The notes beneath the pieces were generated by a model, which searched no databases, had not been told where the DNA came from, and saw only the letters and a list, made by a program, of their open reading frames with translations. A program made the translations under genes and the position numbers. Positions 1-11,092 of a DNA stretch of 64,000 nucleotides are shown one piece after another. The stretch covers positions 62,001-126,000 of the forward strand of contig NZ_FNQK01000004.1 of NCBI RefSeq assembly GCF_900107625.1, in the 5' to 3' direction. The stretch comes from Bizionia paragorgiae (GTDB taxonomy: Bacteria; Bacteroidota; Bacteroidia; Flavobacteriales; Flavobacteriaceae). Each line of letters opens with the position of its first letter. Position 1 is the stretch's first letter.

Positions 1-549
1 GGTATCGGGCGTTAAATCGTAGGTCTTTTCAAAGCTTATTTTTAAATCTTCAGGCATGCTATTAAAGTAATAATCACGTATTAGTTGCTTGCCAAAATAG
101 TTACCCGAGGCATCATCCATTAAGGTGTACCCTAAAGACACTATTTTTTGGTGTGTGTTTTTACCGTCATAAAAACTACAATTCGATCCCGTTCCTAAAA
201 TACAAACTACGCCAGCTTCATTTTGAGAAGGCATGGTCGCGTGTATTGCAGCCATAGTATCTTCTTTAACTGAAACCTCGGCATGAGCAAACACCTGTTT
301 TAATACCACAGTCAGTAAAGCTTTTGGCTTAGCCGTTCCGCATCCTGCGCCGTAAAAATGCACCTCAGAGATTGTGTCTCTAAGCGCCGACAAATCGGTT
401 GAACGGGTTATAATCCCCTGAAGTTCATCGGTGTTTAATATTGCAGGATTAAGACCTTTAGTTCTTATTTTTTGAGAGGGTGAACCAGTACTTTTATCTA
501 CTACAATCCAATCACATTTTGTCGATCCGCTATCGGCAATTAAAATCAT
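1..549 (-). CDS. BadF/BadG-type N-acetylglucosamine kinase-like protein, C-terminus beyond window
   Basis: Open frame of 183 codons from ATG at 549 to the window edge, so only the N-terminal half is present. The product starts MILIADSGSTKCDW, the phosphate-1 loop of the ASKHA/BadF-BcrA kinase fold, and later has ILGTGSNCSF, the phosphate-2 loop, plus a FYGAGCG segment typical of eukaryotic-like N-acetylglucosamine kinases. In that family the protein phosphorylates GlcNAc or a related amino sugar in the cytoplasm. It lies downstream of gapA and pfkA on the same strand, separated from gapA by a terminator, so it probably has its own transcript. Family assignment is firm; the exact sugar is inferred. 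Confidence 0.85.
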   Translation of the reverse strand, partial: MILIADSGSTKCDWIVVDKSTGSPSQKIRTKGLNPAILNTDELQGIITRSTDLSALRDTISEVHFYGAGCGTAKPKALLTVVLKQVFAHAEVSVKEDTMAAIHATMPSQNEAGVVCILGTGSNCSFYDGKNTHQKIVSLGYTLMDDASGNYFGKQLIRDYYFNSMPEDLKISFEKTYDLTPDT

Positions 550-565
550 ACGCTCTTATTATATT

Positions 566-604
566 AAAAAGCAAAATGATCTAGAGCAGCACTCCAGATC
601 ATTT
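566..604 (-). terminator. Rho-independent terminator after gapA
   Basis: On the minus strand AAATGATCT pairs with AGATCATTT (574-582 and 596-604), extended inward by a GGAG/CTCT stem, and is followed by a five-T run (566-570 as A on plus). It sits about 25 bp after the gapA stop codon. Confidence 0.75.
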
Positions 605-627
605 AGCACAATATCAAAACTAGTCAA

Positions 628-1641
<1,014 letters not shown>

Positions 1642-1646
1642 TTATT

Positions 1647-2633
1647 TTAAGTGGTCATAATATCTGACACACGCATTAATTCTTTATTTATTTTCGATTT
1701 TCCTTTCACCGCATTCTCCAAGGGGGTTAATTGAATTTTATCGTTGATTAAACCCACCATAAAATTCGACTGTCCTTCTAAAATAGTTTCTACAGCTTTC
1801 ACTCCCATTCTACTAGCCAACACCCGATCGAAGCACGACGGTGATCCCCCGCGTTGCATATGACCTAATACAGAAACACGCACTTCATATTCTACCATAT
1901 GCTCTTCGACATAGTCTTTTAATTCGAATACGGTTTTCCCTATCTTATCCCCTTCGGCAACGATTACGATACTCGAAGATTTACCCGATTTTTTACTGCG
2001 TCTTAAAGACTCCAACAAGCGGTCTAAACCCAGGTTTTCTTCAGGAATCAAAATCTCTTCTGCTCCTGCTCCCACACCAACATTTAAGGCGATATGTCCC
2101 ACGTCACGGCCCATAACTTCGACAAAAAACAAGCGGTTATGAGAACTTGCTGTATCTCGAATTTTATCGACAGCTTCGACTACGGTATTAAGTGCGGTAT
2201 CATATCCTAGGGTGTGTGTTGTACCAAAGATATCATTATCGATAGTACCGGGAATTCCCATCACAGGGAAGTTAAACTCTTTATTAAATTGGAGCGCACC
2301 GGTAAAGCTACCATCACCACCAATCACTACAAGAGCTTCAATACCTTCTTTCTTGAGGGATTCATAGGCTTTCTGTCTACCTTCTGGTGTTCTAAATTCT
2401 GTAGAACGCGCTGTTTTTAAGATCGTTCCTCCTTTATTAATAATATCCTTTACACTTCGGGCATTAAAGGCTTTAAAATCCCCCTCTATCATTCCCTGGA
2501 ATCCGCGATAGACCCCCGCACATTCAATATTATAATAGGCACAGGTTCTTACTACGGAGCGAATTGCAGCATTCATTCCTGGAGCATCTCCCCCAGAAGT
2601 TAGGACTGCGATTTTCTTTATTTTATTAGTCAT
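1647..2633 (-). CDS. pfkA: ATP-dependent 6-phosphofructokinase
   Basis: 328 residues. Phosphorylates fructose-6-phosphate to fructose-1,6-bisphosphate. Visible motifs are GGDAPG (14-19) and GGDGS (105-109) for nucleotide binding, and PGTIDND (128-134), where Asp132 is the expected catalytic base. The Gly at 108 of GGDGS is typical of ATP-using rather than pyrophosphate-using enzymes. First gene of a pfkA-gapA pair. The ATG at 2633 is directly followed by the conserved KIAVLTSGGDAPG strand, which supports this start. Confidence 0.97.
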   Translation of the reverse strand: MTNKIKKIAVLTSGGDAPGMNAAIRSVVRTCAYYNIECAGVYRGFQGMIEGDFKAFNARSVKDIINKGGTILKTARSTEFRTPEGRQKAYESLKKEGIEALVVIGGDGSFTGALQFNKEFNFPVMGIPGTIDNDIFGTTHTLGYDTALNTVVEAVDKIRDTASSHNRLFFVEVMGRDVGHIALNVGVGAGAEEILIPEENLGLDRLLESLRRSKKSGKSSSIVIVAEGDKIGKTVFELKDYVEEHMVEYEVRVSVLGHMQRGGSPSCFDRVLASRMGVKAVETILEGQSNFMVGLINDKIQLTPLENAVKGKSKINKELMRVSDIMTT

Positions 2634-2785
2634 CGATTACATATTGCGAATAGTAAAGCTAATAAAGATAATCTATATAACGCAGTCTTTAGCTAAAATT
2701 TATGACTTGAAATAAAAAAATATTGTTTAAAAAACGAAATACAAACCAGTTTCGATTTTAGAAGGTATTACCAAAGATTCAGCGC

Positions 2786-5700
2786 TTACTCCTCTTTTTC
2801 TTTTATGCCCATTCCTTCGGGTAGCGGTGCTACTTTTTCACCTGAATTTTCTTGACGTTCTTCGTCGTCTTCATCGAGGATAGCTTCTTCATTTTTTTTA
2901 TAAAAAACTTTACGAATCAGTTCCCCAAACGTATCAAAGTCTACAGAATACGACACACCTAATCCCTGGGTGTACCCTATTTCTTCACCAAAATTCCGGA
3001 TACTATTTTCTCTATTAAAGACCGTAGCGGTAAGTGTTCCATCGGCATTTAAAAGGAAGTCTATTTGCACATCTCCGGCTATTACCGACTCTGAAGCGCC
3101 ACCAACGGGAACGCCTACTTTTCCGTTAATAAGAACGCGATCGGTAATTTTTGTTTGTAATGTAACCCCCAAGCGATCGTCCGATTGATAATCGGGGCTC
3201 GTTTGTCCCACTTCATAATTCAATCCGATGTTTATTTTACTATCTCCATCGGTGAAAAAACCATTTACTAATCCGTTTAATCGTTCGGTTAATGTTCCGG
3301 TAACATTAAAATCTTTAAACTGTTTATTAAATCCGCCAGTAGCTAATAAATAGATGGCTTGATTATCTTTATCTTCCTTAGATTCCAAGCGGTAATTCAA
3401 CTCAGATTTTAAGGTTGAACTTACGTTAGGAAACTCAAATTCGAAATTAGGCTCTGGCTTTTCTAATTGCCCCGTTAGATTTATTTGTAAATCCACTGGA
3501 ATGGTTTGAGAAATAGGATTATCTAATAACGCCGAAGGGTTAGTTCTTGTTTTATAGATGGCTTTAATATTTATTTCTGCATTTAGCGGATCGCCATTCC
3601 ACTGTAAGGAACTTTCGTAAGGTTTTACGGTGAACTCTTTCTGAACAAAACCACCAAACAAGAAGTTATAAGCACCTTCCCACACAACGAAATCCCCATA
3701 CATATTAAATTTACCGTTTGTATTAATATTAAATAGCAAACTCCCTACACCACGACCTTTTATAGAACTCCCCGTTTCGCGGTCCATAACGATTTCTATT
3801 AAAGCATCGTTAGTCACATCCAACTCAAAATCTAACTCTAATCCGGTAACTTTTTTGGCTTTAACCTCATTCCCTTTTTGTTTTTCTATTTTCTCTTCGG
3901 GCGTTAAAAAATGAATAAACGAATTATCACCAAACGACTCCAGATCGTTAAGCGGAATAAAAAACTCTGTACCTTTTTTAGTTTCAGCGATCGCGTTTAT
4001 TCTAAGTGCTTCGGTAGGCCCTTTTATCTCGGCATAACCACCAATAAACCCTGTACCGTAATACAGAGACTCGTCGGTGTATTTAGTATTTAGAATCAAC
4101 AATCTATCGGTGTTAATTGCCAAGTCTAGTTTCCAATTTGAGAAATTCAAATGACTTAAAGTACCGTCTACACTTCCTTTTGTTTGGTATTCGGTATCGG
4201 TAAGTTTAACATTATTAAAAATAAATTCTTGATCTTTTAAGGTCACGGAAGCGTTCTTCTGAAAATCAAAATCCACATTCAATTCTGAAATCCCTAAGCC
4301 CCCATTATCTACCGTTACATCGCCATTAAAACTCGGTTGTGTTAAACTTCCTATAACACTAGCTTTCCCTGTCATATCTCCTCTTACATTAAATAAAACG
4401 GGCTCTAATAGCGGCGACAGAAGATTTAAACTGAATTTATTAAAAAGCAAATCGACATTTATACTCGGATTAGCACCTGTAAAATCGATATCCCCTTTAG
4501 CTTCAAAAGAATTAGAAATATCATCCTTAATTTTAGCATTCACCGTATAATGAGTTAGGGAGTTATTCCCTGTGATTTTAGCATCAAAAGACCCTAAATA
4601 CTGTCTGTTAATCTCTAAATCGTCGATCGTAATTGATGAATTAGGTTGGTAAACCCCATCCTTTTGAAGCAAATCTAACTTACCATTTACCGTACCTGCC
4701 AATGACAAACTATCAATTCTAGGCGTGATTTTTTGCAAATCGACATCTTTAAAATTAAGTTTTAAATCCTTGTAAGTCGAATCTCTTAGCACCCCGGCTA
4801 GTTTAACTTCCTCATTGAGATGATTCATTACCATCTCTTCGATTTTTATGTTTTTAAAACCGTTGTTAAACTCTATTTTATTTAGGGTGTTACCTTGCTC
4901 GTTAATATTCCATTTGTTATCCTTAAAAATAACTTCACTTTTCTTAAAACCTACTACGGAGTTATCATTTTCGTTTATGGTATGATAAAAACTCAAGTCG
5001 AATTTATCATTATTTTTATTACCACCTTTAAACTCACTTCTCATAAAAAGGGTATCGTTTAAGGTCACGTTAATTAAATTAAACTTCGAAACTTTATAGA
5101 GTTTCGTGTTTAAACTATCTATTTCTATATAGGTATTAAACAATGGGTTTTTGTTATCCACCTGCACTTCAATATCACTAGCAAAATAGTCTAAGATGGA
5201 GATTTTAGGCGATTTAAAAGTGAATTTAAACTCCTTTTCATCATTTTCCACACGACCTTTAATAAACGTGTTTGATCCTAAATTTAATTCGGGATAAAAC
5301 ACCTCGACAATTTTATTATAAATTTTAAAATTAAAATCGATGTACTGATCTGTTTTTATAATGTTTGGCGGCTTGCTCGTATAAATACTTTTAATAGAGT
5401 TTTCGAATAAATTATCAATATCCCTCAACTTAAAAACACCACTTAAAGCCCCTTCAATAATATCTGGGGAGTTAACGCGAATGAATCGTTTTTCGTTTTC
5501 AAAGCGAGAACTAATGGCGAAATCTTCGAAGTAGTAATCTTCAACTTCATTTTTGTACGTGGTCTTATTAAATAAGATATCCCCAACAGCATCTTCTATA
5601 GAGGTCCCTTTCATTTTCATGTCTACCGTACCAGAAAAAATAGACTTCTCGTCCTTGGTATATAAATTAAGCGCTCTTAGATTCGCATAATCTACCATAG

Positions 5701-7201
5701 CAACAAAATCGAAAGTTTTTATTTTTTTCGACATATTAGCCAGTCCGTTAAACTCTAGTTTTAGGTTTTTATCTTTAGAAACCAACTTACCATTAAAAAC
5801 ATTTTTCTCGTAAGCCCCATCGACCGTAATATTTTGGTAGCGGTACTTATTATAATCGAGAGCATACACATCTCCTTTTAAATGGGAGTTTAAGTTGTCT
5901 TTCTTAAACCCTACTCCATCAACATCTAGGTTAGATGAGATGTCACCTAGGTTTTTATTATCTAAAAACTGACCTATTTTAAACTCGTCGAATATGATAT
6001 TCCCCTTGTATTTTGCGGCATCAATATCATTAATATTATGAATATTTAAATTGGATTTTATAAAGCCTAAGTCGGTAGATATATTTAAATCAGCATCTAT
6101 GTTATTGGGTGTAATGTTGGATTTCCCGGTGATAACAAAAACGCCTAGCTTATCAAAAATTGTTGGAATCGTCGCGCCTAAAACATTAGGTAGTAACGCT
6201 CTTAAATCCCCATAGGTAGAGGTTAGATTTGTAAAATTTCCGGTCATAGCGAAATTATTTTCCTCACTATTAAACAGATTTTTAAAATTTAAATCCCCAT
6301 AAATCTTACTTCTACTACTGGTGTTTAGCTTTAAGTTGGTCGCTGTCAGGTCGTTTAAAGTCCCCGTTATTTTAGTACTAAAAATCGCGTGTTGATTTAC
6401 TCCAAATTCGTTATAAAAAATATTTAATTCGTCTAGAGCAACATCCGAATCCTTAAAATTGGCCGTAACTTTTACTTTGTCTGTAAACGCTTCAAAATCT
6501 TTACGCTCATAATCAAAGCGCAAATTCCCTTTTAACGTCGAGTGTTTGGTTTCGATTTCAAGATTATCGAAAACCATTTCCGTCAAGGTATAGTTAAAGT
6601 TGGTTGACATATTTTTCATGACCAACCCACGACTGTCTACAAAGCCCAAGGTATTAATTCGCGCACTAACATCACTCCCATTAATTAAAAAATTAGTGGC
6701 GTTAATATCTAGGTTATTAAACTCTAGAATTTTTTCGTTTTCTTTATTTTCATCTAGAAATCGGAAGGTACCGTTATAGATAGAAACGTCGCTTGAAGAG
6801 AGTAAAAAACTACTTTCTGTTCTCGGGTTATCATCGTCAAAACGCGCTACAAAAACGTCTAGATTGGTTTTATCTTCCCCCTTATAAGTTTTGATATTAA
6901 AAATTAAATCTTCGAGGTCAATATCTCCTAAATTAAGTTTTCCGTTAATAATATTCCTAAAACTTATAATCGAAGTATTTATTTCTGTGGCACTAATTAG
7001 GGTGTCTTTTTTATAATCGCGAATTAGAATTTCTTTTAGTTTAACATCACCATTAAACAGAAGCCCAATTTTCCCAATATTAATATTGGTTTTAAAATCA
7101 TCATTTATGCGTTTGGTCGCGTAGCTACCCAGTTGCGTTTGAACCGCTGGAATAGACAAAAACAACACCAATATGATGAAGATCAGCAATAAGATTGCCA
7201 A
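2786..7201 (-). CDS. tamB: TamB-like translocation/assembly module protein (AsmA/TamB superfamily)
   Basis: 1471 residues. An N-terminal hydrophobic anchor (about residues 2-20) is followed by a very long beta-rich, periplasmic region with many G-x-hydrophobic repeats and a C-terminal TamB (DUF490) domain (roughly the last 400 residues). Family members bridge inner and outer membranes and act in outer-membrane protein insertion or lipid transport with an Omp85 partner, which is not in this window. The first codon used here is TTG at 7201, but the in-frame upstream sequence reads IKKFLKIVGKL back to a stop at 7249-7247 with no ATG or GTG. The real start may therefore be a rare ATT/ATC (7240 or 7234). 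Divergent from tsaD, a common Flavobacteriaceae arrangement. Confidence 0.88.
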   Translation of the reverse strand: MAILLLIFIILVLFLSIPAVQTQLGSYATKRINDDFKTNINIGKIGLLFNGDVKLKEILIRDYKKDTLISATEINTSIISFRNIINGKLNLGDIDLEDLIFNIKTYKGEDKTNLDVFVARFDDDNPRTESSFLLSSSDVSIYNGTFRFLDENKENEKILEFNNLDINATNFLINGSDVSARINTLGFVDSRGLVMKNMSTNFNYTLTEMVFDNLEIETKHSTLKGNLRFDYERKDFEAFTDKVKVTANFKDSDVALDELNIFYNEFGVNQHAIFSTKITGTLNDLTATNLKLNTSSRSKIYGDLNFKNLFNSEENNFAMTGNFTNLTSTYGDLRALLPNVLGATIPTIFDKLGVFVITGKSNITPNNIDADLNISTDLGFIKSNLNIHNINDIDAAKYKGNIIFDEFKIGQFLDNKNLGDISSNLDVDGVGFKKDNLNSHLKGDVYALDYNKYRYQNITVDGAYEKNVFNGKLVSKDKNLKLEFNGLANMSKKIKTFDFVAMVDYANLRALNLYTKDEKSIFSGTVDMKMKGTSIEDAVGDILFNKTTYKNEVEDYYFEDFAISSRFENEKRFIRVNSPDIIEGALSGVFKLRDIDNLFENSIKSIYTSKPPNIIKTDQYIDFNFKIYNKIVEVFYPELNLGSNTFIKGRVENDEKEFKFTFKSPKISILDYFASDIEVQVDNKNPLFNTYIEIDSLNTKLYKVSKFNLINVTLNDTLFMRSEFKGGNKNNDKFDLSFYHTINENDNSVVGFKKSEVIFKDNKWNINEQGNTLNKIEFNNGFKNIKIEEMVMNHLNEEVKLAGVLRDSTYKDLKLNFKDVDLQKITPRIDSLSLAGTVNGKLDLLQKDGVYQPNSSITIDDLEINRQYLGSFDAKITGNNSLTHYTVNAKIKDDISNSFEAKGDIDFTGANPSINVDLLFNKFSLNLLSPLLEPVLFNVRGDMTGKASVIGSLTQPSFNGDVTVDNGGLGISELNVDFDFQKNASVTLKDQEFIFNNVKLTDTEYQTKGSVDGTLSHLNFSNWKLDLAINTDRLLILNTKYTDESLYYGTGFIGGYAEIKGPTEALRINAIAETKKGTEFFIPLNDLESFGDNSFIHFLTPEEKIEKQKGNEVKAKKVTGLELDFELDVTNDALIEIVMDRETGSSIKGRGVGSLLFNINTNGKFNMYGDFVVWEGAYNFLFGGFVQKEFTVKPYESSLQWNGDPLNAEINIKAIYKTRTNPSALLDNPISQTIPVDLQINLTGQLEKPEPNFEFEFPNVSSTLKSELNYRLESKEDKDNQAIYLLATGGFNKQFKDFNVTGTLTERLNGLVNGFFTDGDSKINIGLNYEVGQTSPDYQSDDRLGVTLQTKITDRVLINGKVGVPVGGASESVIAGDVQIDFLLNADGTLTATVFNRENSIRNFGEEIGYTQGLGVSYSVDFDTFGELIRKVFYKKNEEAILDEDDEERQENSGEKVAPLPEGMGIKEKEE

Positions 7202-7349
7202 TAATTTCCCTACTATTTTTAGAAATTTTTTGATATTAATTAAAAATTATATAATTCTATAGAATCAATTACCTTTGTATTACGCTTATTCATCTAAAAC
7301 AGATGATTTAGTTTTCAAAATTAACAATAATTATGCCCAATCTTTTATA

Positions 7350-8372
7350 ATGTCTTCACAAAATATTTTTATCCTAGGAATAGAATCTTCTTGCGACGAT
7401 ACAGCGGCTTCGGTAATATCTAACGGTCGTATTTTAAGTAATGTTGTTGCGAGTCAAAAAATACACGAAGAGTTTGGTGGTGTTGTTCCAGAATTAGCTT
7501 CTCGCGCTCACCAGCAAAACATTGTACCGGTGGTACACCAAGCTTTAAAACAGGCAAATATTACTAAGTCCGATTTAAGTGCCATTGCTTTTACTCGCGG
7601 TCCAGGTTTAATGGGTTCACTACTAGTAGGAACTTCATTTGCAAAATCTATAGCTTACGGACTAGATATTCCTTTAGTGGATGTTAACCATATGCAAGCC
7701 CATATATTAGCGCATTTTATCGAGGAAGAAGGGTTTAAAAAGCCGCCCTTTCCTTTTTTAGCAATGACTATCTCTGGAGGACACACCCAAATTGTTAAGG
7801 TGTCTCATTATTTTGACATGGAAGTTATTGGTGAAACTATTGATGATGCTGTTGGGGAAGCTTACGATAAAAGTGGTAAAATTTTAGGATTAGGGTATCC
7901 TGCCGGTCCTGAAATAGACCGTCGTGCAAAATTAGGAAACCCAAAAGCATTTGCGTTTACCAAACCCAAAGTTGAAGGGTTAAATTTCAGCTTTTCAGGA
8001 TTTAAAACCGCCGTTTTATATTTTATCCAACGTGAAGTAAAAAAGAATCCGAATTTTATTAGCGAAAATCTAAATGATATTTGCGCATCGATTCAGTATA
8101 CTATTATTGGAATATTAATCGACAAACTAAAACTAGCTACAAAACAAACAGGCATTAAACACATCGCTATTGGTGGTGGTGTATCGGCAAACTCGGGTAT
8201 TCGTGAAGCCTTGAAAAAGGGAGAAGAAAAATTTGGATGGACCACCTATGTCCCTAAATTTGAATACACTACAGACAACGCCGCTATGATTGCTATTGTT
8301 GGTTATTTAAAATATTTAGAAAATGATTTTGCCGAGGATAATGTTATGGCATCGGCACGTTTAAAAATTTAA
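7350..8372 (+). CDS. tsaD: tRNA N6-adenosine threonylcarbamoyltransferase
   Basis: 340 residues from the chosen start. Transfers threonylcarbamoyl to A37 of ANN-decoding tRNAs together with TsaB and TsaE. The conserved opening ILGIESSCDDTAAS, the metal-binding HMQAH segment, the SGGHTQ loop and the C-terminal NAAMIA motif are all present. The frame is open from 7275, but the extra 25 residues are not family-like, so the ATG at 7350 in front of SSQNIFILGIE is preferred. It is transcribed divergently from the tamB-like gene, with a short AT-rich shared promoter region between them. Confidence 0.96.
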   Translation: MSSQNIFILGIESSCDDTAASVISNGRILSNVVASQKIHEEFGGVVPELASRAHQQNIVPVVHQALKQANITKSDLSAIAFTRGPGLMGSLLVGTSFAKSIAYGLDIPLVDVNHMQAHILAHFIEEEGFKKPPFPFLAMTISGGHTQIVKVSHYFDMEVIGETIDDAVGEAYDKSGKILGLGYPAGPEIDRRAKLGNPKAFAFTKPKVEGLNFSFSGFKTAVLYFIQREVKKNPNFISENLNDICASIQYTIIGILIDKLKLATKQTGIKHIAIGGGVSANSGIREALKKGEEKFGWTTYVPKFEYTTDNAAMIAIVGYLKYLENDFAEDNVMASARLKI

Positions 8373-8518
8373 ATTTGCGAAAGGACTCGTTTTAATGTGA
8401 GTAGAACACACGACGGCCAACAGGTCTAAGCTTATGAGGTGTTAATAACCTTCTAAATAATTTTTTAAAACTACTTTTTTTCGTTTTTTTGTTTAAAATA
8501 AACCTTATTATAATTATA

Positions 8519-9148
8519 ATGAAGCACACTTTACTCCTACTATTAATTCTTAGCACCCTATCTATTTCTGCTCAAGACGCTGTTAAAGACATTGAAAACA
8601 TTTCAAATCTTGAAGACGCCGAATTATATATTGAAAAAAGTGCTTCTAAAAGAAATAAGTTAATTGCTTTTAATGAGGAAAAACACAAGTCTACCTTAGC
8701 ACAATCCCTATTAGCCATGCCTGTGGGAATGACTAAAACAGTGCCTTCACAATTTAAAAAAACACATTATAAGGTTATTGATAAATCTAACGATCCGCAT
8801 TACAGAATCAGTTATATTTATTTTGATGAAAGTAAAGTTGACATCAATGACATTTATGAGATGCGTAAAACCATCTTATACAAATACGAAAACGGCGTGC
8901 CTTTCGAAGATTTAGCAAAACGTTATTCTATGGATGATAACGCGCTACGCGGTGGTGATTCGGGATGGTTTAAAGACAATGAAATGCCTATAGAAATTGA
9001 GAATGAAGCCGCTAACTTAGCACATAGTGTAGGTGATATTTATACGGTTTCTGTAGAAAAAGACCGCGGGTATTACATCATATTAAAAACACATCGTGTG
9101 ACTACCATTAAAGAAGTTTACGTTTTAAAAATTGAAGAGAAATTATAA
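8519..9148 (+). CDS. Secreted parvulin-type peptidyl-prolyl isomerase
   Basis: 209 residues from the ATG at 8519; the frame is open from a TTG at 8489, but the ATG gives a clean signal peptide (MKHTLLLLLILSTLSISAQ). The C-terminal half (about residues 90-195) has the parvulin/rotamase pattern: ISYIYFDESK, FEDLAKRYSMDD, GGDSGWFKDNEMP and YIILKTHRV. Family members catalyse cis-trans prolyl isomerisation of exported proteins. The stop overlaps the rsmE start (TAATG), so the two are translationally coupled. Shorter than SurA and without its large N-terminal chaperone region. Confidence 0.88.
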   Translation: MKHTLLLLLILSTLSISAQDAVKDIENISNLEDAELYIEKSASKRNKLIAFNEEKHKSTLAQSLLAMPVGMTKTVPSQFKKTHYKVIDKSNDPHYRISYIYFDESKVDINDIYEMRKTILYKYENGVPFEDLAKRYSMDDNALRGGDSGWFKDNEMPIEIENEAANLAHSVGDIYTVSVEKDRGYYIILKTHRVTTIKEVYVLKIEEKL

Positions 9149-9855
9149 TGCAATTGTTTTATAACCCAGCGCTTACCGAAACCACTGAACACTTTCTTTT
9201 TCCAAAAGAAGAAAGCAAGCATATTGTAAAAGTACTTCGCAAGCAAACGGGAGATATCATGCATATTACCAATGGTAGGGGTTGGCTTTTTACAGCTGAA
9301 ATCACCATTCCTAATCTTAAAAGTTGTGAAGCGGTCATAATAGGCAAAGAACTTAAACCACAACCAAATTACAATTTACATTTGGCGGTTGCTCCAACAA
9401 AAATGAACGATCGTTATGAGTGGTTTTTAGAAAAGGCAACAGAAATAGGTATTCAAAGCATCACTCCTATTATTTGCGATCATAGCGAACGCAAGGTCAT
9501 TAAAGCAGAACGCTTTGAAAAGATTTTACAATCTGCTATGAAGCAATCTCTAAGTTGTTATTTGCCTAGCCTACACCCAGCAGAATCTTTTAAGTCGTTT
9601 GTCGGAAAACAACAGCATGGCGATTTATTTATTGCGCATTGTGAAGAAACTGATAAGAAATCACTAAAAAACGAAATTCAGACTAAAACCGATATTACGG
9701 TATTAATAGGCCCTGAAGGCGACTTTAGTACCTCAGAAATAAAATTAGCTATAGAAAATGGTTTTAAACCGGTAGCATTAGGAAACACAAGATTACGCAC
9801 TGAAACGGCTGCTATTGTAGCATGCCACTCCGTTGCATTTAGTAATGAAATATGA
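9148..9855 (+). CDS. rsmE: 16S rRNA (uracil-1498-N3)-methyltransferase
   Basis: 235 residues, usual length. SPOUT-fold methyltransferase acting on U1498 of 16S rRNA. An N-terminal PUA-like part (HFLFPKEESKHIVKVLRKQTGD) is followed by the SAM-binding trefoil knot with motifs IGPEGDFSTSEI and LGNTRLRTETAAI. Start overlaps the upstream isomerase stop and its own stop overlaps the next start (ATGA), which marks an operon. Confidence 0.96.
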   Translation: MQLFYNPALTETTEHFLFPKEESKHIVKVLRKQTGDIMHITNGRGWLFTAEITIPNLKSCEAVIIGKELKPQPNYNLHLAVAPTKMNDRYEWFLEKATEIGIQSITPIICDHSERKVIKAERFEKILQSAMKQSLSCYLPSLHPAESFKSFVGKQQHGDLFIAHCEETDKKSLKNEIQTKTDITVLIGPEGDFSTSEIKLAIENGFKPVALGNTRLRTETAAIVACHSVAFSNEI

Positions 9856-10520
9856 AAAATAAGGCGCTAACATACATAGTAACCCTGGTGGTCATGAGTA
9901 TAACTTGCTTATTCTCTACCCCTATTATAGCGCAAGACATTGCGGTTTTAAAGTATCAAGGTGGTGGTGATTGGTATAGTAACCCCACGTCATTACCTAA
10001 TTTAATTTCCTTTTGCAATGCTAATATTGGTACGGCAATACACAGTAAACCTGAAGTTGTTGAAGCGGGAAGCACAGATATTTTTCAGTATCCTTTTTTG
10101 CATATGACGGGGCACGGTAATGTTTTTTTTAGCGATGATGATGCCAAAAACCTTAGACACTATTTAATTTCCGGAGGCTTTTTACATATTGATGACAATT
10201 ATGGTATGGAGCCTTTTATTACCAAAGAATTAAAAAAAGTATTCCCTAACCAAGAATTCGTTGAACTTCCGGCTAGTCACCCGATATTTAACACCTATTA
10301 TAAGTTCCCAAAAGGTTTACCAAAAATCCATGAGCACGATGGGAAGCGCCCCCAAGCCTTTGGGTTGTTTCACGACTCGCGATTGGTAGTATTATTTACC
10401 TACGAGTCCGATTTGGGTAATGGATGGGAAAACCCTGAGGTTCATAACGATCCGGAGTCTGTGCGCGAAAAAGCACTAAAAATGGGCGCCAATATTATTA
10501 AATACGTGTTCGAAAATTAA
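9852..10520 (+). CDS. DUF4159 domain-containing exported protein
   Basis: 222 residues with an N-terminal signal peptide (hydrophobic to about residue 27, ending near IIAQD). The rest matches the DUF4159 pattern: LKYQGGGDWYSNPTSLPNL, FLHMTGHGN, LRHYLISGGFLHIDDN, which resembles the glutamine-amidotransferase-like fold seen at the C-terminus of larger BatA-type proteins. The molecular function is not established. It overlaps rsmE by 4 bp; this gene order is common in Flavobacteriaceae. Confidence 0.88.
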   Translation: MKNKALTYIVTLVVMSITCLFSTPIIAQDIAVLKYQGGGDWYSNPTSLPNLISFCNANIGTAIHSKPEVVEAGSTDIFQYPFLHMTGHGNVFFSDDDAKNLRHYLISGGFLHIDDNYGMEPFITKELKKVFPNQEFVELPASHPIFNTYYKFPKGLPKIHEHDGKRPQAFGLFHDSRLVVLFTYESDLGNGWENPEVHNDPESVREKALKMGANIIKYVFEN

Positions 10521-10537
10521 TTTAATCCTTTTTTAGT

Positions 10538-11038
10538 TTGCAACTTAATCACGACACCACCAATTTTGAATCTAAAACATTCCCGATTACCATTGTATGT
10601 GAAAATGTAACCAATGCCCCTAACATTGGCAGTCTGTTTAGAATTTCGGATGCTTTTGGAGTAGCGGAACTTATTTTCTGTGGATCTCATATTCCTCTGG
10701 GTCGAAAAATGATGAAAACCTCTCGAGCGACAGAAAAAGTCGTTCCGTATAAAGTTTGTGAAAATGCGGCAGAGGTGATTGCCGATTTAAAGGCTAAAAA
10801 CTATTATATCGTTGCCTTAGAAATCACTAAAGAGAGTACAGCAATAGATCATTTTAAATTCCCGACAAACCAACCCATCGCCCTTATTATTGGCGATGAG
10901 AATTTTGGCGTTTCAGAACACAATTTAAAAGCTAGTGATGCTAGTGTCCACATTACCATGTACGGCCAAAACAGCAGTATGAATGTTGTTCAAGCGGCAA
11001 ATATTGCCTTATACGAGATAACGAAGCAGCTGGTTTAA
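10538..11038 (+). CDS. TrmH-family (SpoU) RNA methyltransferase
   Basis: 166 residues starting at TTG 10538. SPOUT methyltransferase motifs are in order: motif 1 NAPNIGSLFRISDAFGV, motif 2 LIIGDENFGVSE and motif 3 SSMNVVQAANIALYEI. These enzymes 2'-O-methylate tRNA or rRNA; which nucleoside is modified here cannot be told. It has only the catalytic domain, as expected for this short subfamily. No ATG is available upstream of motif 1 that would keep the N-terminal strand ITIVCEN, so the TTG start is favoured. It lies 17 bp after the DUF4159 gene and is likely co-transcribed. Confidence 0.92.
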   Translation: MQLNHDTTNFESKTFPITIVCENVTNAPNIGSLFRISDAFGVAELIFCGSHIPLGRKMMKTSRATEKVVPYKVCENAAEVIADLKAKNYYIVALEITKESTAIDHFKFPTNQPIALIIGDENFGVSEHNLKASDASVHITMYGQNSSMNVVQAANIALYEITKQLV

Positions 11039-11092
11039 CCGTGTTTTTAAAATAAAAATAAATAATTCTAACACAATATGTATATTTACTAA

